Shown piece by piece: positions 42,177 to 55,357 of a stretch of 64,000 bases of DNA. Numbering within the stretch: position 1 is the stretch's first letter; each line of letters opens with the position of its first letter. Origin of the DNA: Plazaster borealis (lineage: Eukaryota; Echinodermata; Asteroidea; Forcipulatida; Labidiasteridae); the NCBI GenBank assembly GCA_021014325.1, contig CM037464.1, positions 9,207,127 to 9,271,126 of the forward strand, read 5' to 3'. A model generated the notes under the pieces. The model was not told the DNA's origin. It saw only the letters and a list, made by a program, of their open reading frames with translations, and did not search any database. Made by a program: the position numbers and the translations under genes.

Positions 42177-43450
42177 GATATAGGTTGTCTTGGGTGAAGT
42201 TGTGGGCCAGAAGTTCTCTCCCGTAGCTTGGTTTTGGTGCATCTCCATCTTTGAATAGTTTGCGTAGCTTGTTCCCGTACCTGATGAGAAACCAATAACT
42301 GAGCGATAACAAACACAACAGAATAATAATTAGGGACTGCAGGGGTTTGGACAGGTTGGGATCATGTCAATGCAAATAAATGTTTGTATCTACCAAAACA
42401 AAATTCATACAACAATCTTTGGTTGATGAGAAACAAACATGTGTTTTTATTTTTTTGGATTTGGTAAACAATCCAATCCATTACAAACCTCTTCTGAAGA
42501 CACACTGTGGAAGACAGCTACACTCGATGTGCCAACCTGTTCGCCATGGCTGTTAGTACTAGTAGTAGAAGTGCTTTCCTTAATGAGGCTTTGTTCGATT
42601 ACCTAATGGATAAAACAAATTAAATGCAAAATTGTACAAGGACGTTGTGGACAAAAAATTAAAATTATAAAAACATTACCCATCCCAAGTCTTAAATCCC
42701 CCAATGGAACAATATCCTATTTTTATTTGCATATCAAGGGTTCTATTTCATCATGACAACTTCAGTTCACCAGTCTTGAAAACCCGTATCATTTTCAGTG
42801 GGTTCATGTGTGCAATCATTACTGACGTATGCCCAATTTCCGGACATCATTTTCATGTCGACTCGTACCGTACGTACACTTTGTTACAAAATATTGATTT
42901 GGACTTTCAAAACACACGGTGAATTCCAACACAAATCCTTATGAAAAGGAAAAGGTTTAGAGAGCACTTTCATGACTGATTTGTAACTTTCTATTTGAGT
43001 ACTTTCTATTTGAGTACTTTCTTCACGATAAGATTTTTCGGAAGGCGATTCACGGACGGACGGGTGGAGCTATTCTCAGACTGACCGTAATTCTGGTGGC
43101 ATTCTTGTTACACTTACCGGTCTCCGCTCCTTTTCCTTCATCCGCTTGTCTCTATGTTAGGTGACTTCCGTGTAGGAATCGATCCCCCTTTTAGGCTGAA
43201 CTTGGACGGTATCCCAAAGCAGGCCATCAATTTAGACGATGTTTCCTGGCAGTCGTCCGAGAAGTGGGCACTACAATACAAATGTGCGACCACTCGACCA
43301 CTTCCCAACTCGAAAGTTTGATCGAGTTGTGTTTACGAATCTCAACCATTCTCGACAAACGTTTGGCTCACTGGGAAATTGACAAAATCTAACAGAAGAA
43401 TCTTTGTCACTGTTCCGAATGCAACCTCCAACGGTGCACGATTTAGGCAT
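42175..43450 (-). pseudogene. THAP-domain gene with compensating indels
   Basis: Exon 1 (43,118-43,450) starts MPKSCTVGGC at the ATG at 43,450, the classic THAP opening with C-x4-C. It continues RFCQFPSEPNVCREWLRF and WSSGRTFV. After one extra base near 43,272 it reads CSAHFSDDCQ (the C-x2-H of the C2CH zinc finger) and GGSIPTRK, equivalent to the family's AVPT. A second shift near 43,145 returns to the first phase (RMKEKERRP), ending at a good donor CCG|GTAAGTG. Exon 2 (42,489-42,602; TTAG|GTAATCG...GAAGAG|GTTTGT) is open only in the matching phase (VIEQSLIKES...). Exon 3 (42,175-42,281) is weaker and its phase is unsure. THAP domains bind DNA; targets are unknown. It could be a dead gene, a P-element-derived gene, or a real gene with two sequencing errors. 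Confidence 0.58.
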
Positions 43451-45964
43451 TTCACAACAAAAACCTAAGATCAGTCACTGATTTAGCTGAAGAATGACTA
43501 TCCCAGTCATGAAGATCATATCAGAACGCACAGTGCACGGGTGAATGTAAACAAAGATGACGTCATTATCCTGACTCTGAATGCACGGTGTGTCGTCATG
43601 AAATTGTTCAACCAATCAAAAACGCCTTGCGTCCGAGCGCGCCCTCAGCGGCGAAATATACGTAAATTTTTGGAAAATCCACAAAGTACCTTTTTTTTCA
43701 TTTCACATTTTCGAGAAAACTGTAAACCACAATTAATGGAAAAACTCATTAAACAATAGGTATATGCCCTAAAGAAGTACAGAATAGTGTTTGGACGATT
43801 GAAATATCCGTTTTATTTACTCTTTAATACAGTTTTCAGTGTAGCAACTGACCAATTAGAATGCTTTTTACTGTGTCCCCACAGTTAGCGTGTGGTATGA
43901 AACAAAACAAATTGCAACCCGCGAATATGACGTCACACTTCGAGGCTCTTAGATAGGGGACCAGTCTAAGCCAGATGTGCCTCTGATCACACATTACATT
44001 ATACGCTGCACTCACTCACTCATGAATGAAACACTTCAGTAAATACCATTGATACGCCCAGAGTATAGGCCTATTCAAAGGACGGTCTGGCGTTATTCTC
44101 GCGCCTTCCAGTGTGACATCAGCTGTTGAATGATAGTTTGTTATTGACAGACGCCGAGCATGTAACCATACAGGGAGGACATATACACACTAACTGTTCC
44201 GAAAAGTGGCTACGTGTTTGTTCTTAACTGGTAAGTGCACGTTCTATGGTTCAAGCCAAGCTTCCCATGGGAATACTACCATGGAGGTAGTGTATACTAC
44301 GACTATTCATTTGGGTTTTTGTAAGCATTTTGCAACAGCAATTCTGTTCATTCACAAATAATAATCGTGCAAATAATTAACCGAAGAACAAGAAAATCTG
44401 GAACTTTGAGTAACACCCGATTCTTCTTTTCAATAAAATTGTAAACTTCAACAATGAAAGAAACTGTATGTAGTTGCATGCATGGCTTATGAATTTATTG
44501 TTTCGAACGATGCCAGTTCATAGAGCAAGGTGAGCGGTCTATGGTTTACCATGGGTCTACGTTCAATTGTTGAGCTGGCACTTGTCACTAATCGTGATAC
44601 AAAATACTTCATTATCTTTTGTAGTGAAGTGGCTAGCCTCCAATAATACAATAGTAAATGCAAACGAAGGAGGTTCACGTAAAGACTGCACAATATTTAG
44701 AAGGTTACCAACATGTGTACTTTGTGTTACCAACAGGTGTACTTTGTGTTATAATCCAAAATTACGCATACACAGTGAATAGTGGGCTCAATCAAAGCAG
44801 ACTGGGTTGGGCTGCAGTGCCACTCTACCTCCATGCATTTTACTTTGTGCATAGAGCAAGCTTTACATGGTTGTACAATGACCAGTATTGATTTTCTTTT
44901 GCCCAGGGTTACATGCCGTCTGTAATCTCTGGACTCAATGCTCCTGGTCTGCTCACTCAGTGGCATGGACCGCAGTAGCTACTCCATTGTGTGTTGTGTA
45001 TTGATGTTCAAAGTGCACGTAAACCTCCATTGTCACCTCGCCTGTAGACCGGTTTACTCCAAATAGCGTATGGCGACTTGTCGCGAGTACCTCGATCGCA
45101 GAGCTATTAAACGTGTACTATCATCAATTTTTTGCTATCAATGTGAGGACTTTCCTTTTGTCCCTCTAAGTTAACACTCTCCATAGACTAAGCGCACGAA
45201 AAATGTGAGGACATAAAAATACAAAGGATTCCAAAGTGAAGACAGCTTTGTCCCTTTAGTGTTCCTTTGTTCTGCTGTCCCCACTCTGATGGCATTACCA
45301 TTACAGGCCTATTGTGGCATATTCTGTAACTTGTGTTGTGCTGTTTTAATTTCACACAAATTGTAAATTGTAAACAATCGCTAGTAACCTTGGATTATTA
45401 TTTTTTCTTTTTTTAAACCGACCTTTATTTCACTTTTGAAACCTGAAGCACATGCGATAAAAAAAAACATTCTTCGTGATCCTTTACATTCACGCATACA
45501 AACTCGAGTATAAGCTGCTACATATTTTGTTTTTTTGGTAGTAGTACGGAACCCCAAACCGCGAGAATTTAGGGCTTCGTTGTGCCGTCGACTCCACCCA
45601 TGCTACCTCACGCAAAATCCATGCAACACTCAAGTAGTTTTCGCGCTAAGTATCAAAGCACTCATCCCAATCTAAACTAAATGTTGTAACATCGGTTTGT
45701 GAGTGCAGTCAAACACGATTTTTGTAAACAGTTGGCGAAAATTCACAATTTGACACTTCGAACCGGATGTAGAGGTCGAGCAATACTTCTTATTGTGTTC
45801 TTCTTAATGTTATTATTTATTGCAAGATTTAAATGTAATGATTCCACCAATAAGTTTTGGGGAGGAGAAAAGTGACGTGACAAAAGCAAACAAACACAAA
45901 AGATTTCACTCTGCCATTGTTAAGAGATGCCCGGAAGCTCAATGGCGTCATTTTCGTTTCGAGA
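43451..45964. other. Non-coding stretch upstream of THAP gene
   Basis: No exon is recognised. A short direct duplication (TTACCAACATGTGTACTTTGTG, and with G for A) lies at about 44,705-44,752. Any THAP promoter should be near 43,460-43,700. Confidence 0.35.
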
Positions 45965-46079
45965 CTGACTATGACTGAGGGTAGAGCGAAGTGAGACTCA
46001 AAGCTCACATCATACCACTGCAGACTGACTATAATATGATGGTAGAGCGAAGTGAGCAAAGGTCACATCATATCGCAGT
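45965..46079. repeat. Imperfect direct duplication, about 55 bp x 2
   Basis: GACTGACTAT-A... GGTAGAGCGAAGTGAG ... CACATCATA(C/T)C-GCAGT-type sequence occurs twice in a row. Confidence 0.6.
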
Positions 46080-46224
46080 GATTAGAACAATACGCATAAT
46101 GTTAACATGTTATGTTCCACCTAACGCAATGTCATATGATTCAATAAAAGGAAGTGTTGTTGCAACCGCAAATTCAACTTTCTTTTTAAATGTGCAATAT
46201 AAGGTTGATGGTTTAAATGTGCAT

Positions 46225-46400
46225 CTGGGAAAAATGTTATATATTTTGTGCTGCACCGATACTCAATGCTACCAGAATCTTGTGGGTGGAAAGGTTCAAA
46301 GCCAAACTATACTCGGTGTGGGATTCAAACCCACCCCCGATGGTAACGAGGCTACGATGTTCCCTCATATTGCCAACAGCAGTGTTAGTGCGCACGCGCG
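46225..46400 (-). repeat. tRNA-derived SINE fragment (possible)
   Basis: The minus strand reads GGGTGGGTTTGAATCCCACACC, with an RNA polymerase III B-box core GGTTTGAATCC at 46,321-46,331. A convincing A box and tRNA fold are missing. A 149-codon frame on the plus strand crosses this and is probably not a gene. Confidence 0.35.
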
Positions 46401-49097
46401 ATGTGCAATTTGCATATTCGAGGGAAAAGCTAAAAAGTAGCCTAATGGATTTGTTTTTGTTTTTATTATATTTTGCTTTCAATAAAAAAAAACATAAAAT
46501 AAAACAATTATTCCTCGCCCCCTCGTTCTAAACTTCTTTGTGTTCTTATGTGAATATGCTTTTCTTATTCACCATGTTTTCCCTCATTCTCGAATGTTTT
46601 CCCATCGTTTTTGTTTCGCCAGTTGTTCTTGGTACTTCCGTGTCAGAAAACAAATCAGGAGGGTGCCGTCGGCTCGCTTTTGGCTCCCGCGGATGCCGTT
46701 GTTTGTGTTATGAGCGAATCTGCAGTTGTCCGCATTTATTCACGTTTTTAGTGGCCGCCGTTGGAGAGTCGTTCATTGTAGATGCGCTCCCTCTGCACAT
46801 AGTGAGGTGAATACCTACCTAGACCCGGGTGGATTAATTTTTGACCTATGACATGTCCGCTGTCCCTGCGAGTCATACCAGAATGCATAGTCCTATGGTC
46901 GAAGCTCAGTTGCGTGACTTGACCTTGGACACGTCGGAGAAGTAATAATACTCGAACTAAAGCACCCCGTAACGATTTTATCGACTATTATCAGTATACT
47001 GACCTTGCATTTTGTCGTTTTATAATAAAGTGCTCATGTTTTGGCTGATTTTGTTTCTACTGTTTTATGTGTGGATCACCCCGTCTACTCATTAAAACCA
47101 TAGAGTTGAAACCGAGGACATTTACAAAAGGGATCATGGTGGTTTGATCATGTTTTACATACTGAGCAAGTCCTCATTCGTACGTGACTGTGCAAAATCA
47201 GAGTCGAAACAAGGGGAGAAAGAAAATATATTCGATTTATAGGGTCGAGAAACATAGAAAGGTAACTCGTTCGAGTCGGGGACCTATAAAAAATGTACAA
47301 TGGGTTCCCGGTTGGGTGAATTAAAAGGTCCCAGGTTGGAAAGTATTGACATGAATGTACAAAACCAGTGGGAGCTGTTGCCATGCAACAAGTTGAAGCA
47401 GAGACAAAAGAGGCACATCATGAGGTCCCCGATTGATGTGTTTACACACCTGTGCATATTATTTTCATGTACATGTACGTGTATATATGTCGTTCCGTTG
47501 AGACATAGTCGGCAGTGAGCAAACAAACAAACAAACAAACAAACTTTGAAAAATAGCGTCGATCGGAGTTAGAAACCATGGGGGAAAGGGACGCCCGATT
47601 TCTGTTTCGCCAGGTATTTCGTCCATGTTCATAAGATGTTATTTTGACTGGACAAAGTAAACTAGGAACCAAGAGTTCGGGGACATTTTATCACATACTG
47701 CAGCAAATCTATTAAGTAATATCTTGCACGACCGTGCATGCGCTAACAGTCCTGGATCAAAATTGACAATATACAAAGGTCGCAACCGAGTTGAGCCCAC
47801 AAACAAGTGATTATTATGAAATGGTCTCGGTGCAGAGGAGGGAATAAACTTTCCATTGATATAAAATGCCATGATATAAATAGAACACAAAAAAACAAAA
47901 TATAGGCGATTGAAAAAAATAATGTCAAAACTTGTTTGAGGGGTTTATTACGTACACAAATTTAGTGCGGTTGTTAGGATTGAATTACGTATACGCTCTG
48001 AAGTGAAGCCAGTTGTTTTACATAATATAATTATACATCTTTTAGACATGAGTTGTATTGTCTCACACTGTCCAGTGCATTGTCATGCTATTTGTGCTTG
48101 TCTACCCAAGAGGAAGAACATGCATTTGCTTCACTTTGTCCTTCGTTGGCCATGTTAACATAATCATTTCATATTGTCCGTTTATAACGCCTACTTGATT
48201 TTGTTCTGACTTAGTATATACATCTATAATCTTATTGAAATTGCCGACGTGGAATTGATGTCAATTGAATTATGTCGACCCGAAAAAACTGGTCATGCTG
48301 ACCTCGCCGGGGCCCAGTTTCATACCAAGGCTGCATTATGCTTACCACAGAATTCCGCGCTTACGCTGCCCTGTATGTAAAGTGCTTCATTCTATGTGCA
48401 GTTATAAGCGCAAAAATCCGCGGTAAGAAGCGCCATGAAATTATATCCTGAAATGGATCGGGCCGCGCGATCAGGCCCCCGGCAATCCTTCTTTATTACG
48501 TCACATCATTGAATAATACAGTAGACTATTGTTCAGACTAGAGCGAAGTCTTACAGGTAAAACTTTACATTTTGCTAATAACAGACTAGCTCAAGATGTT
48601 CATTTTAATTGATTTACATTGTTGCTTAATATTTCCAACTGTTTTTGCTAAACCGCCCTCTAGTGACAAGAACGTTGTATGGTCAAAGTTCAAGTTCTGT
48701 ACGAGTCGTCAATATAAATCCATCGTATTATTGGTTTGCAATACCATTTTTTACCAGTTCAGGACCCAACACGGTAAGCCTTCTTTTCTACGTGGTCTAA
48801 AGTTACGACGATCTTTTTCACAATGATTCGATAACTAAAGAAGGTTTGATTTGCAATCAAAGTTTGTCAATTTGGGCTAAAGTTTCAATGGGCGTAGTGT
48901 TGTGTTCGTTCGCGTAAAATGTTGTATCAAATTGAGTTACACAGCTCACACTATATGTTAGATAGCAAGAAACAATAATGTTGCAATGTGTTTAAAGTCT
49001 GGCGTCTTAGCCACAGAACCATTCCCAGTTTAGTAATACAAAAGTAGTAGAGCATGTGCTGAGAGTGAAATACAATGTACATGTAGTAACAATTTCA
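46401..49097. other. Non-coding stretch with small repeats
   Basis: Holds an (AAAC)n microsatellite at about 47,519-47,543 and a weak inverted pair at 48,309-48,443 (GGGCCCAGTTTCATACC against ATGAAATTATATCCTG). No gene recognised. Confidence 0.4.
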
Positions 49098-49178
49098 ACC
49101 GGGCTAGCTCGGCGGTCTATTGGTAAGACTTATGCTCTAGTAATGCAAAAGTCGTGGGTTCGAATCCCATCCGAGCAA
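49098..49178 (+). repeat. tRNA-like sequence (SINE head or tRNA pseudogene)
   Basis: A-box-like TAGCTCGGCGG at 49,105-49,115 and a perfect B box GGGTTCGAATCCC at 49,156-49,168 are spaced as in a tRNA gene. A T arm folds. The acceptor ends and a five-pair anticodon stem do not form, so a functional tRNA is unlikely. No SINE tail was defined. Confidence 0.55.
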
Positions 49179-51420
49179 TTTGCCTTTGTGATTTATATTC
49201 CACATATAATTTGCATATAGGTTCGGCTCATGACAATATAAACGTCTGAAACAAAGACGCTCCAGAGTCGTTCCGAACGACTGCAGCATTTCGATTTTTC
49301 TACTTCTACCGAGTCAGTCGCTCCTATTAACTGTTTAAGACGTCGAACTTTCCATGTACTTAATTCAATAGTTTATTTGGCGCGACTCCTGGAGGGCCTG
49401 TCTGAACCGGGTGTTAACTACCCACCCGGCCAACGCCTCCGGACATCCATTAGACGCCAACCTAACTACATAACTATACTGCATTCTGCAATGTAGACTA
49501 CTACTTCGCAGGCGTGACAAAGTAGGGGAGACTGGCTCCGATGTACCCTGTATTTGGTTTCATCTTTTTGTAGTAGTATCACATCCTTGACAAAGAAACA
49601 CTCCTGAGGATTAAAATGCTCAGCAGTAGATCTTGTAAATTTTCCTGATTTCATACAAGGGGGTGTAGAAGGTTCACCTTTTAGATTTTGTAGTGGGTCA
49701 ATATTTTTGGAACCATTTTTCATCTCTTTCATTTCATTTCTAGTTTTTGAAGTTGTATAACCAAAGCAAATGCGATGCCACTGTGCACCTTTCTCAAGGA
49801 GTTCATCCCCTGTTGTTCCACGCAGTCTTTGTGAAATATTTAAGAAATCAGGATTGCCTAATTCACACCTCTAATATGCACACTACACAGAAATTTCTCA
49901 ACTGAAGACAAATGCTTTGGTGTTGTAAGTTTGTCATTTTTCAGAACATCTTGACACTTAATGCACAGACTGAAAGCTGTTGGTTTTATTTTAGCAGGGG
50001 GCTGATCTGTGCTCATGATGTTGAATATAGTGAGCCCAAGTTTTAACTTGTATCACAATTTGTTGTACTTGTGTGTGTACTAAGAACAGGATTTTTTAAA
50101 AAAGAAAACAATCACGAAACTGCCGCCCTTAAAACACAACGATGCCTTGGGCTGTTAGTGTTAATATGAAAACTGCAGTTGAGTTAGGCTTGATCTTAGC
50201 GATGTAAATACTCAAGGACTGTCAAAAAGTGATAGACAGTTTGTAGTATTATTTATATGTCAGGATATCTATTTACAGACACATTTCAGTTGAGATTTGA
50301 ATAACATAGTGCCCCCCAAAAATGACAAAAAGTTATCGACACAACAATAATACGGGCCTAATATCAGTCATGTACCCTGTCTCACACTGAAGAGAATATA
50401 TAATAAATATCATAGGGCGCCAGGCTAAAAGTAGCTGTCAAACTCAAACCACGGAGGAAGACAGAAAAGTGATATTCCTGAAGGTGTTTGTGGCTACTTT
50501 CTTTTCTGTGTTATATATATCTGGTAACATTACTGCATTTCTTATTACTCACAAGATTATTTTGGCAAAAACAGCAGACTGAAGGGACTAGTTTCGATAG
50601 TGAAATCCTGCCGTAAGTTCACGACGTCGTCAGGTGCACGCAGTCGATGTTTTGGTGACTTTCGGATACCTTTCCGTTTGAGAAACCAGCCCAATACAGA
50701 ATCATATTACACGGCGGTAATTGGACGGATTCCGAATAATGCAAGGATCGTCATTTGGGCGCGAATTGTAAAATCACATATCGTATAGTTTAGTCGTCTG
50801 CATTTTAGCTCGGGAAAAGGCCTTCAAAAACATTTTTCCGGGCATAGTATTTGCATCAAGTGGATTTGTATTCTTTAGTGTTTCAAGAGTAATCCCTGAA
50901 ATCTTCAAAGATTGTTTACAAAATTACATATCGACCATAAGCCCACTGACTACGAAGGCTGATTGCTGATGACTTTCTTTTCACAATGGGTTAATACCGA
51001 GCCATAGGTCATTCAAAAGTTCCGGATGTGAAATGTTATTATAGAAATGTCCTTCCTCTTTCGAGTCTGGTGGAGGCTGTCAATCATTGGAGCTCGGGGA
51101 TTAACTTGGACTGGCCTTGTTTCAACACGTTGGGCCTACAGCTCCATAGGCCTTCTTGACAAATAGAATTGCAATAAACTCTTTTGTCAAACTGCTTCTG
51201 GTTAAAGTGATAAAAGTATTCACAAAACCAACTTTGAAGACAGTTTGAAAGTTAAATTGTATCGCTCAAGAATCCTTTAATTAATAAAACACAATTACAC
51301 AGGTCCTCAGAAACCTCCATTCAAAACTAGCCCATACACCGTATGTTTGTCATTCAACAAACATTCAATTTTTACTTTAGAAATGTGTAATACTAATTGT
51401 GCTAAGTATATAGAAGTTTA
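49179..51420. other. Non-coding stretch, nothing recognised
   Basis: Short frames on both strands lack domains or splice context. No clear repeat. Confidence 0.4.
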
Positions 51421-51778
51421 TAGCCCTGCCCGGGGCGCGATTTTTTTTTCCAAACAGGTTTGCTATGATGACCTTTTTTTGTTATTATTTTGAGATTTTT
51501 TTTTTCGATCTGAATGCGGATGTTGGAAAGAAATAAAATATATAAAAAAGGTAAATAAAAAACAAGTTTGGGAAAAAACAATTCGCGCCCGGGGCGTCTC
51601 GTCGACTGTGCCGTGCGTCGCTTATCGCATTGCCCGTCGCGTCGCCCATCGCATTGCCCGTTGCGTCGCCCATCGCATTGCCGTCGCGTCGCCCATCGCA
51701 TTGCCCGTTGCGTCGCCCATCGCATTGCCCGTTGCGTCGCCCATCTCATTGCCTGTCGCGTCGCCCATCACATCACCG
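51421..51778. repeat. 24-bp GC-rich tandem repeat beside an inverted motif
   Basis: About seven units of GTCGCCCATCGCATTGCCCG with GTTGC or GTCGC lie between 51,609 and 51,778. One unit is 1 bp shorter. To the left, CCCGGGGCGCGA (51,430) is matched inverted by TCGCGCCCGGGGCG (51,583), suggesting the array lies at the edge of a small element. The periodic frames (ASPIALPV, GDATGNAM) are artefacts. Confidence 0.85.
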
Positions 51779-51990
51779 GATTCTTCAGAAAATGGAAGGA
51801 AAAAAAAACCTCTGGAATCCACCGAGAGCACATTTGCTCGGCATGATACAAACTTACACACGTTATTGGAAAAAACCTTGAAGAAATAAGGAACGATCCA
51901 AACAAGACAAACAGTAAATGCATAGAGACGAAAATAAACAATCTTCACCAGTCTGCATTATGGACTATAAAATGGTTCCGAACAGAGCCG

Positions 51991-52172
51991 TATATTGAGA
52001 GAGTTGCGACAACTGGCGATTAGAAGCCATTTTGTGTCAAAAAACCATTGGCGAACGCAGGGTACCAGACTAGACTGCGCGTTGGATTCTGCTTGTATTT
52101 GCATCGAAAATGGCGTACAGCAGCTATGGCCAAAGTAATCTGTCCCCTCTATGTCGCAACTCTCTCAATAGA
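51991..52172. mobile_element. Small MITE with TATTGAGAGAGTTGCGAC ends
   Basis: TATTGAGAGAGTTGCGAC at 51,993 is inverted as GTCGCAACTCTCTCAATA at 52,153. The interior is non-coding. Confidence 0.65.
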
Positions 52173-53446
52173 CTGTGCAAGTCTCGCGACCATTGTGGTC
52201 CCAACCATATTTATGAAGTTTTACGTTGGCGGGATTTGTTTTGTCAATTATTGTAGTTTAACGTAGTTTATGGCTATGGAAATTTTACATGTGTTGTTGG
52301 GAATGTAATACTAAGTGATTAACAATATGAAAGTAAAATCAATTCAACAAAATAAGGAAGAAAACCTGAGAATAAGACTTGACCTAAGTAATAGACGCAC
52401 ATAATCGGGCGTGATTGGCAAATGAGGTTCCTAACATTAAGCAACCTCGTCCCAAGTTTATATTTTCTTAATTTCAACAAATTATTTGTATTTTACAATA
52501 AGAAAAGAAGATTTGATAATTTATACACAAATTTAGCCTTCGTTCGAGTTTTCTTTTCGTTTTCGATATGCGCGAGACTTTCACTTTATCCGCAAAAGGC
52601 ACTGGTCTTACAGGCCCAATTATTTCATTGTATACAATGATTTCATTGGATAAACGTGCAGTGACGTAAACTTTTCATATCTGTGTTATGATTGGTGTAA
52701 TGTAGTTCGTCTGCTTGCGCTTTCGATCGTCTGCATGCAGCGTGTGCAGACTGCTTATCTCCGTGTGAAATTGATGCGAGGTCAAAGGTACATCTGGCAG
52801 GATCCGGCCAGGCGCAGCTCAAGGCAGGTCGCTATACACAGCTCTGGTTCCAAACATGCGAGGGCGCCGCCAACGGCAGAAAATAAACACTAGTTCAAAA
52901 ACTGAAAAGGGGGACCAGTTTTTCTATCAAATTTCAGCAAAAATGCAGGGCAGAAAACTCCAAACTTATGACCAAATAATAACTAAACACAAAATAGGAA
53001 ACATAATATAAAGAGTCAAATTTGTTTTAGTGATTTCGCTCAAGTTGCTCTTTGAGGACCCTAACATTTAAGCAAAGCTGCCCTTTAGAAGTATCACTCA
53101 CTATTGTTCACGGTTGACGGGGGGGGGTGTAATATTTAGCAACTTTTCTTTATGTTTCTTTCAAAATGTTAAAATCATGCTGTTTTTATCCATAAAATAT
53201 TGCTGAAAGAAGAAAGTAAGAAATCGGTGCTCCTTTTAAAATATGTTTAACCGTCTTTTTCATTAAATAACCTTACCCTTTTAGCAAAACAATTTGCCAC
53301 ATGTTATACTCCAAAATCTTATTGCATCATATCGAAGAAAAATAAGCACAACTTTTAATGACAATTATGCTTTGTTATCGGGAAAGTTGACAAAAAAGGA
53401 GTATATTTGTGGATCAAATGGTATAAGTAAAGTAGATTGTGTTATC
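52173..53446. other. Non-coding stretch, nothing recognised
   Basis: Includes a G8 run near 53,120. No supported gene or repeat. Confidence 0.4.
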
Positions 53447-53454
53447 CCAATAAT

Positions 53455-53488
<34 letters not shown>

Positions 53489-54101
53489 GCTACTTATATA
53501 ACGCACAACTCCGTCACGCAGTGACGCTCAGCAAGGCGCTCAACAATTCGCAAAAGCGAAGAGCAGAAAAAAATAAAATAATATATACTAATTTGGATTA
53601 GAATCCAAAATTCTGCTGCCAGACTTGTAACTCTCACCAACAAATATAGTCCCAAAACACCTGTTCTTGAATCCCTCCATTGGCTGCCTGTTGCGAAACG
53701 CGTCACCTTCAAAGTTTTGTTGCTGGTCTACCACGCAATTCATGGCTTCTGTATGCAGAATTCAATACAGGCATACAATCCTCCACGCAGACTAAGGTCA
53801 TCAGATTCCTCCCTTCTTCAAGCTCCCAGATCACAACGCTCTTGGGGATGACTGCAGTTTTTTCCCATGCTGGCCCTACTCTCTGGAACAGTCTTCCACT
53901 TGCCCTTCGTGAAGCGTCATCAGCTAGTTCTTTCAAAAAATTACTCAATACCTAATCCAAATTAGTATATATTATTTTATTTTTCTGCTCTTCGCTTTTG
54001 CGAATTGTTGAGCGCCTTGCTGAGCGTCACTGCGTGACGGAGTTGTGCGTTAAATAAGTAGCCATTATTATTATTATTATTATTATAATTATTATTATGA
54101 C
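53447..54101 (+). mobile_element. LINE 3' end bounded by an inverted copy of its own tail
   Basis: The core reads the ORF2 C-terminal region of a CR1/L2-type LINE (LVTLTNKYSPKTPVLESLHW, LPVAKRVTFKVLLLVYHA) with frameshifts and a 3' UTR. The UTR ends GCCATT plus an ATT microsatellite (to 54,101). The left edge (53,447-53,602) is an inverted copy of the last about 115 bp plus microsatellite, so both outer ends are identical tails facing outward. Confidence 0.85.
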
Positions 54102-55357
54102 GAGTAAACGAATAGCGCTACCAACTGTCAGAGAAAGCGAAGAACTGATTAGAACATGGGCGGCGCGACGGACGACGACGCTACGGACGACGCTTCGGGC
54201 GGCGTAACGGCACCCAAAACAATATGCAAATCAATTGAAAAACAGGCAAGCGACGACGCGACGGCATTCAAAACAAAATACAGGCCAAAAAAAAGACCCC
54301 CCCCCCCAACACAGGAAAAAATGCCATTACGTCCCATGATCAGACATCTTTTAAATAATTCCGCTCAGTAAAGAGACATGGATATTCAAATATCTGATTC
54401 CCGCATATGAAACTACACAGTAACTCCAGCGCAAAGGGTGTCAACCTGGCGTTACAGTGGGAACAATGCTGTGTGTATGTGAGCTTCGTTGTACTAAGTT
54501 GAAGAGAAAAAAAACCTGCTTCGACCCACTCATGAAATTTGTGCACGTTATTTCTGTTGCATTGTTCGATATGCAGTTTGATCGTACAACTCCTACTATA
54601 CTCCTCTATACTGCTTGGCTAGTGACACACTGGGTTAGCAAACATCTGTACTTGATCCGCTTAAACCGTACCGAACTTTGCGTAATTACTCTATTGGCTT
54701 ATTGGATTAAAGCAAAAAAGGCCTTTTGTTGCTCTAGATGATATTATGTTGGGGCAGTATCCGTATTATTTGCTGTAAGCTGAGGCTTTTTCAGCACTGG
54801 AATAACATGGAGTAATATTAGGGTACCATTAATTATGTGCCTGAGAGCAGCCTAAAAGAACATCTTAATAAGGAAACTGAAGACTGCTTCTTAAACAAAT
54901 AAATAAATAAATTACAACAGGCACCTTTACTTTTATATCAGCTGGACTCGTGTCGGCCTTCGGCGCGGTCGAATCTTTTAGTCCCAACTGTTGTCCGACT
55001 ACGAGTCCGTGTCTTGATTGTCAAATATAATTCGGTGACTTGAGTCCTAACCAGAACCGATTTGATGCAGCACTCCCTTTGCACTCCCCACTCATTCCCA
55101 CGCTCCAAAATACTAAAGGGTCAAAGTTGACGACGGCTTTGGACTTGACGAAGCAAGTTGTTTTCGTAGCGTAGTTGTGCTATTCCTTTCATTGTGAACA
55201 CGATTTAACTCACTTAAGCTTTGACCTGTTGTCACTGAAGAGTTAAGGTCACTAAGGGTCCAAAAACGTAGTGTAGTAAAGAAGGACGTTGAGCAGATTT
55301 GAGCTCTTTCTCTCACTTTCAAAGTCAGGCTCGTGCGGAAAGTACCGGACTGCTGGA
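54102..55357. other. Non-coding stretch, nothing recognised
   Basis: A GACGACGC-rich patch (54,155-54,270) resembles the GTCGCC-rich motif near 21,360 and may be a repeat fragment. No gene recognised. Confidence 0.35.

Noticed and set aside
43140..43321. Plus-strand frame GDFRVGIDPPFRLNLDG... over the THAP region
   Set aside because: The minus strand gives a recognisable THAP zinc finger; the plus frame has no match and ends at random.
45991..46531. 149-codon and 104-codon frames
   Set aside because: No domain; they cross a duplicated stretch and a tRNA-like B box, so a SINE origin is more likely.
49098..49178. Functional tRNA gene
   Set aside because: Good A/B boxes, but acceptor and anticodon stems do not pair.
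51609..51778. Possible CRISPR array
   Set aside because: Units are contiguous with no variable spacers and the DNA is eukaryotic.
51402..51948. Frames with RWATQRAM, GDATGNAM or ASPIALPV repeats
   Set aside because: Products of the 24-bp tandem array; open on both strands because of periodicity.
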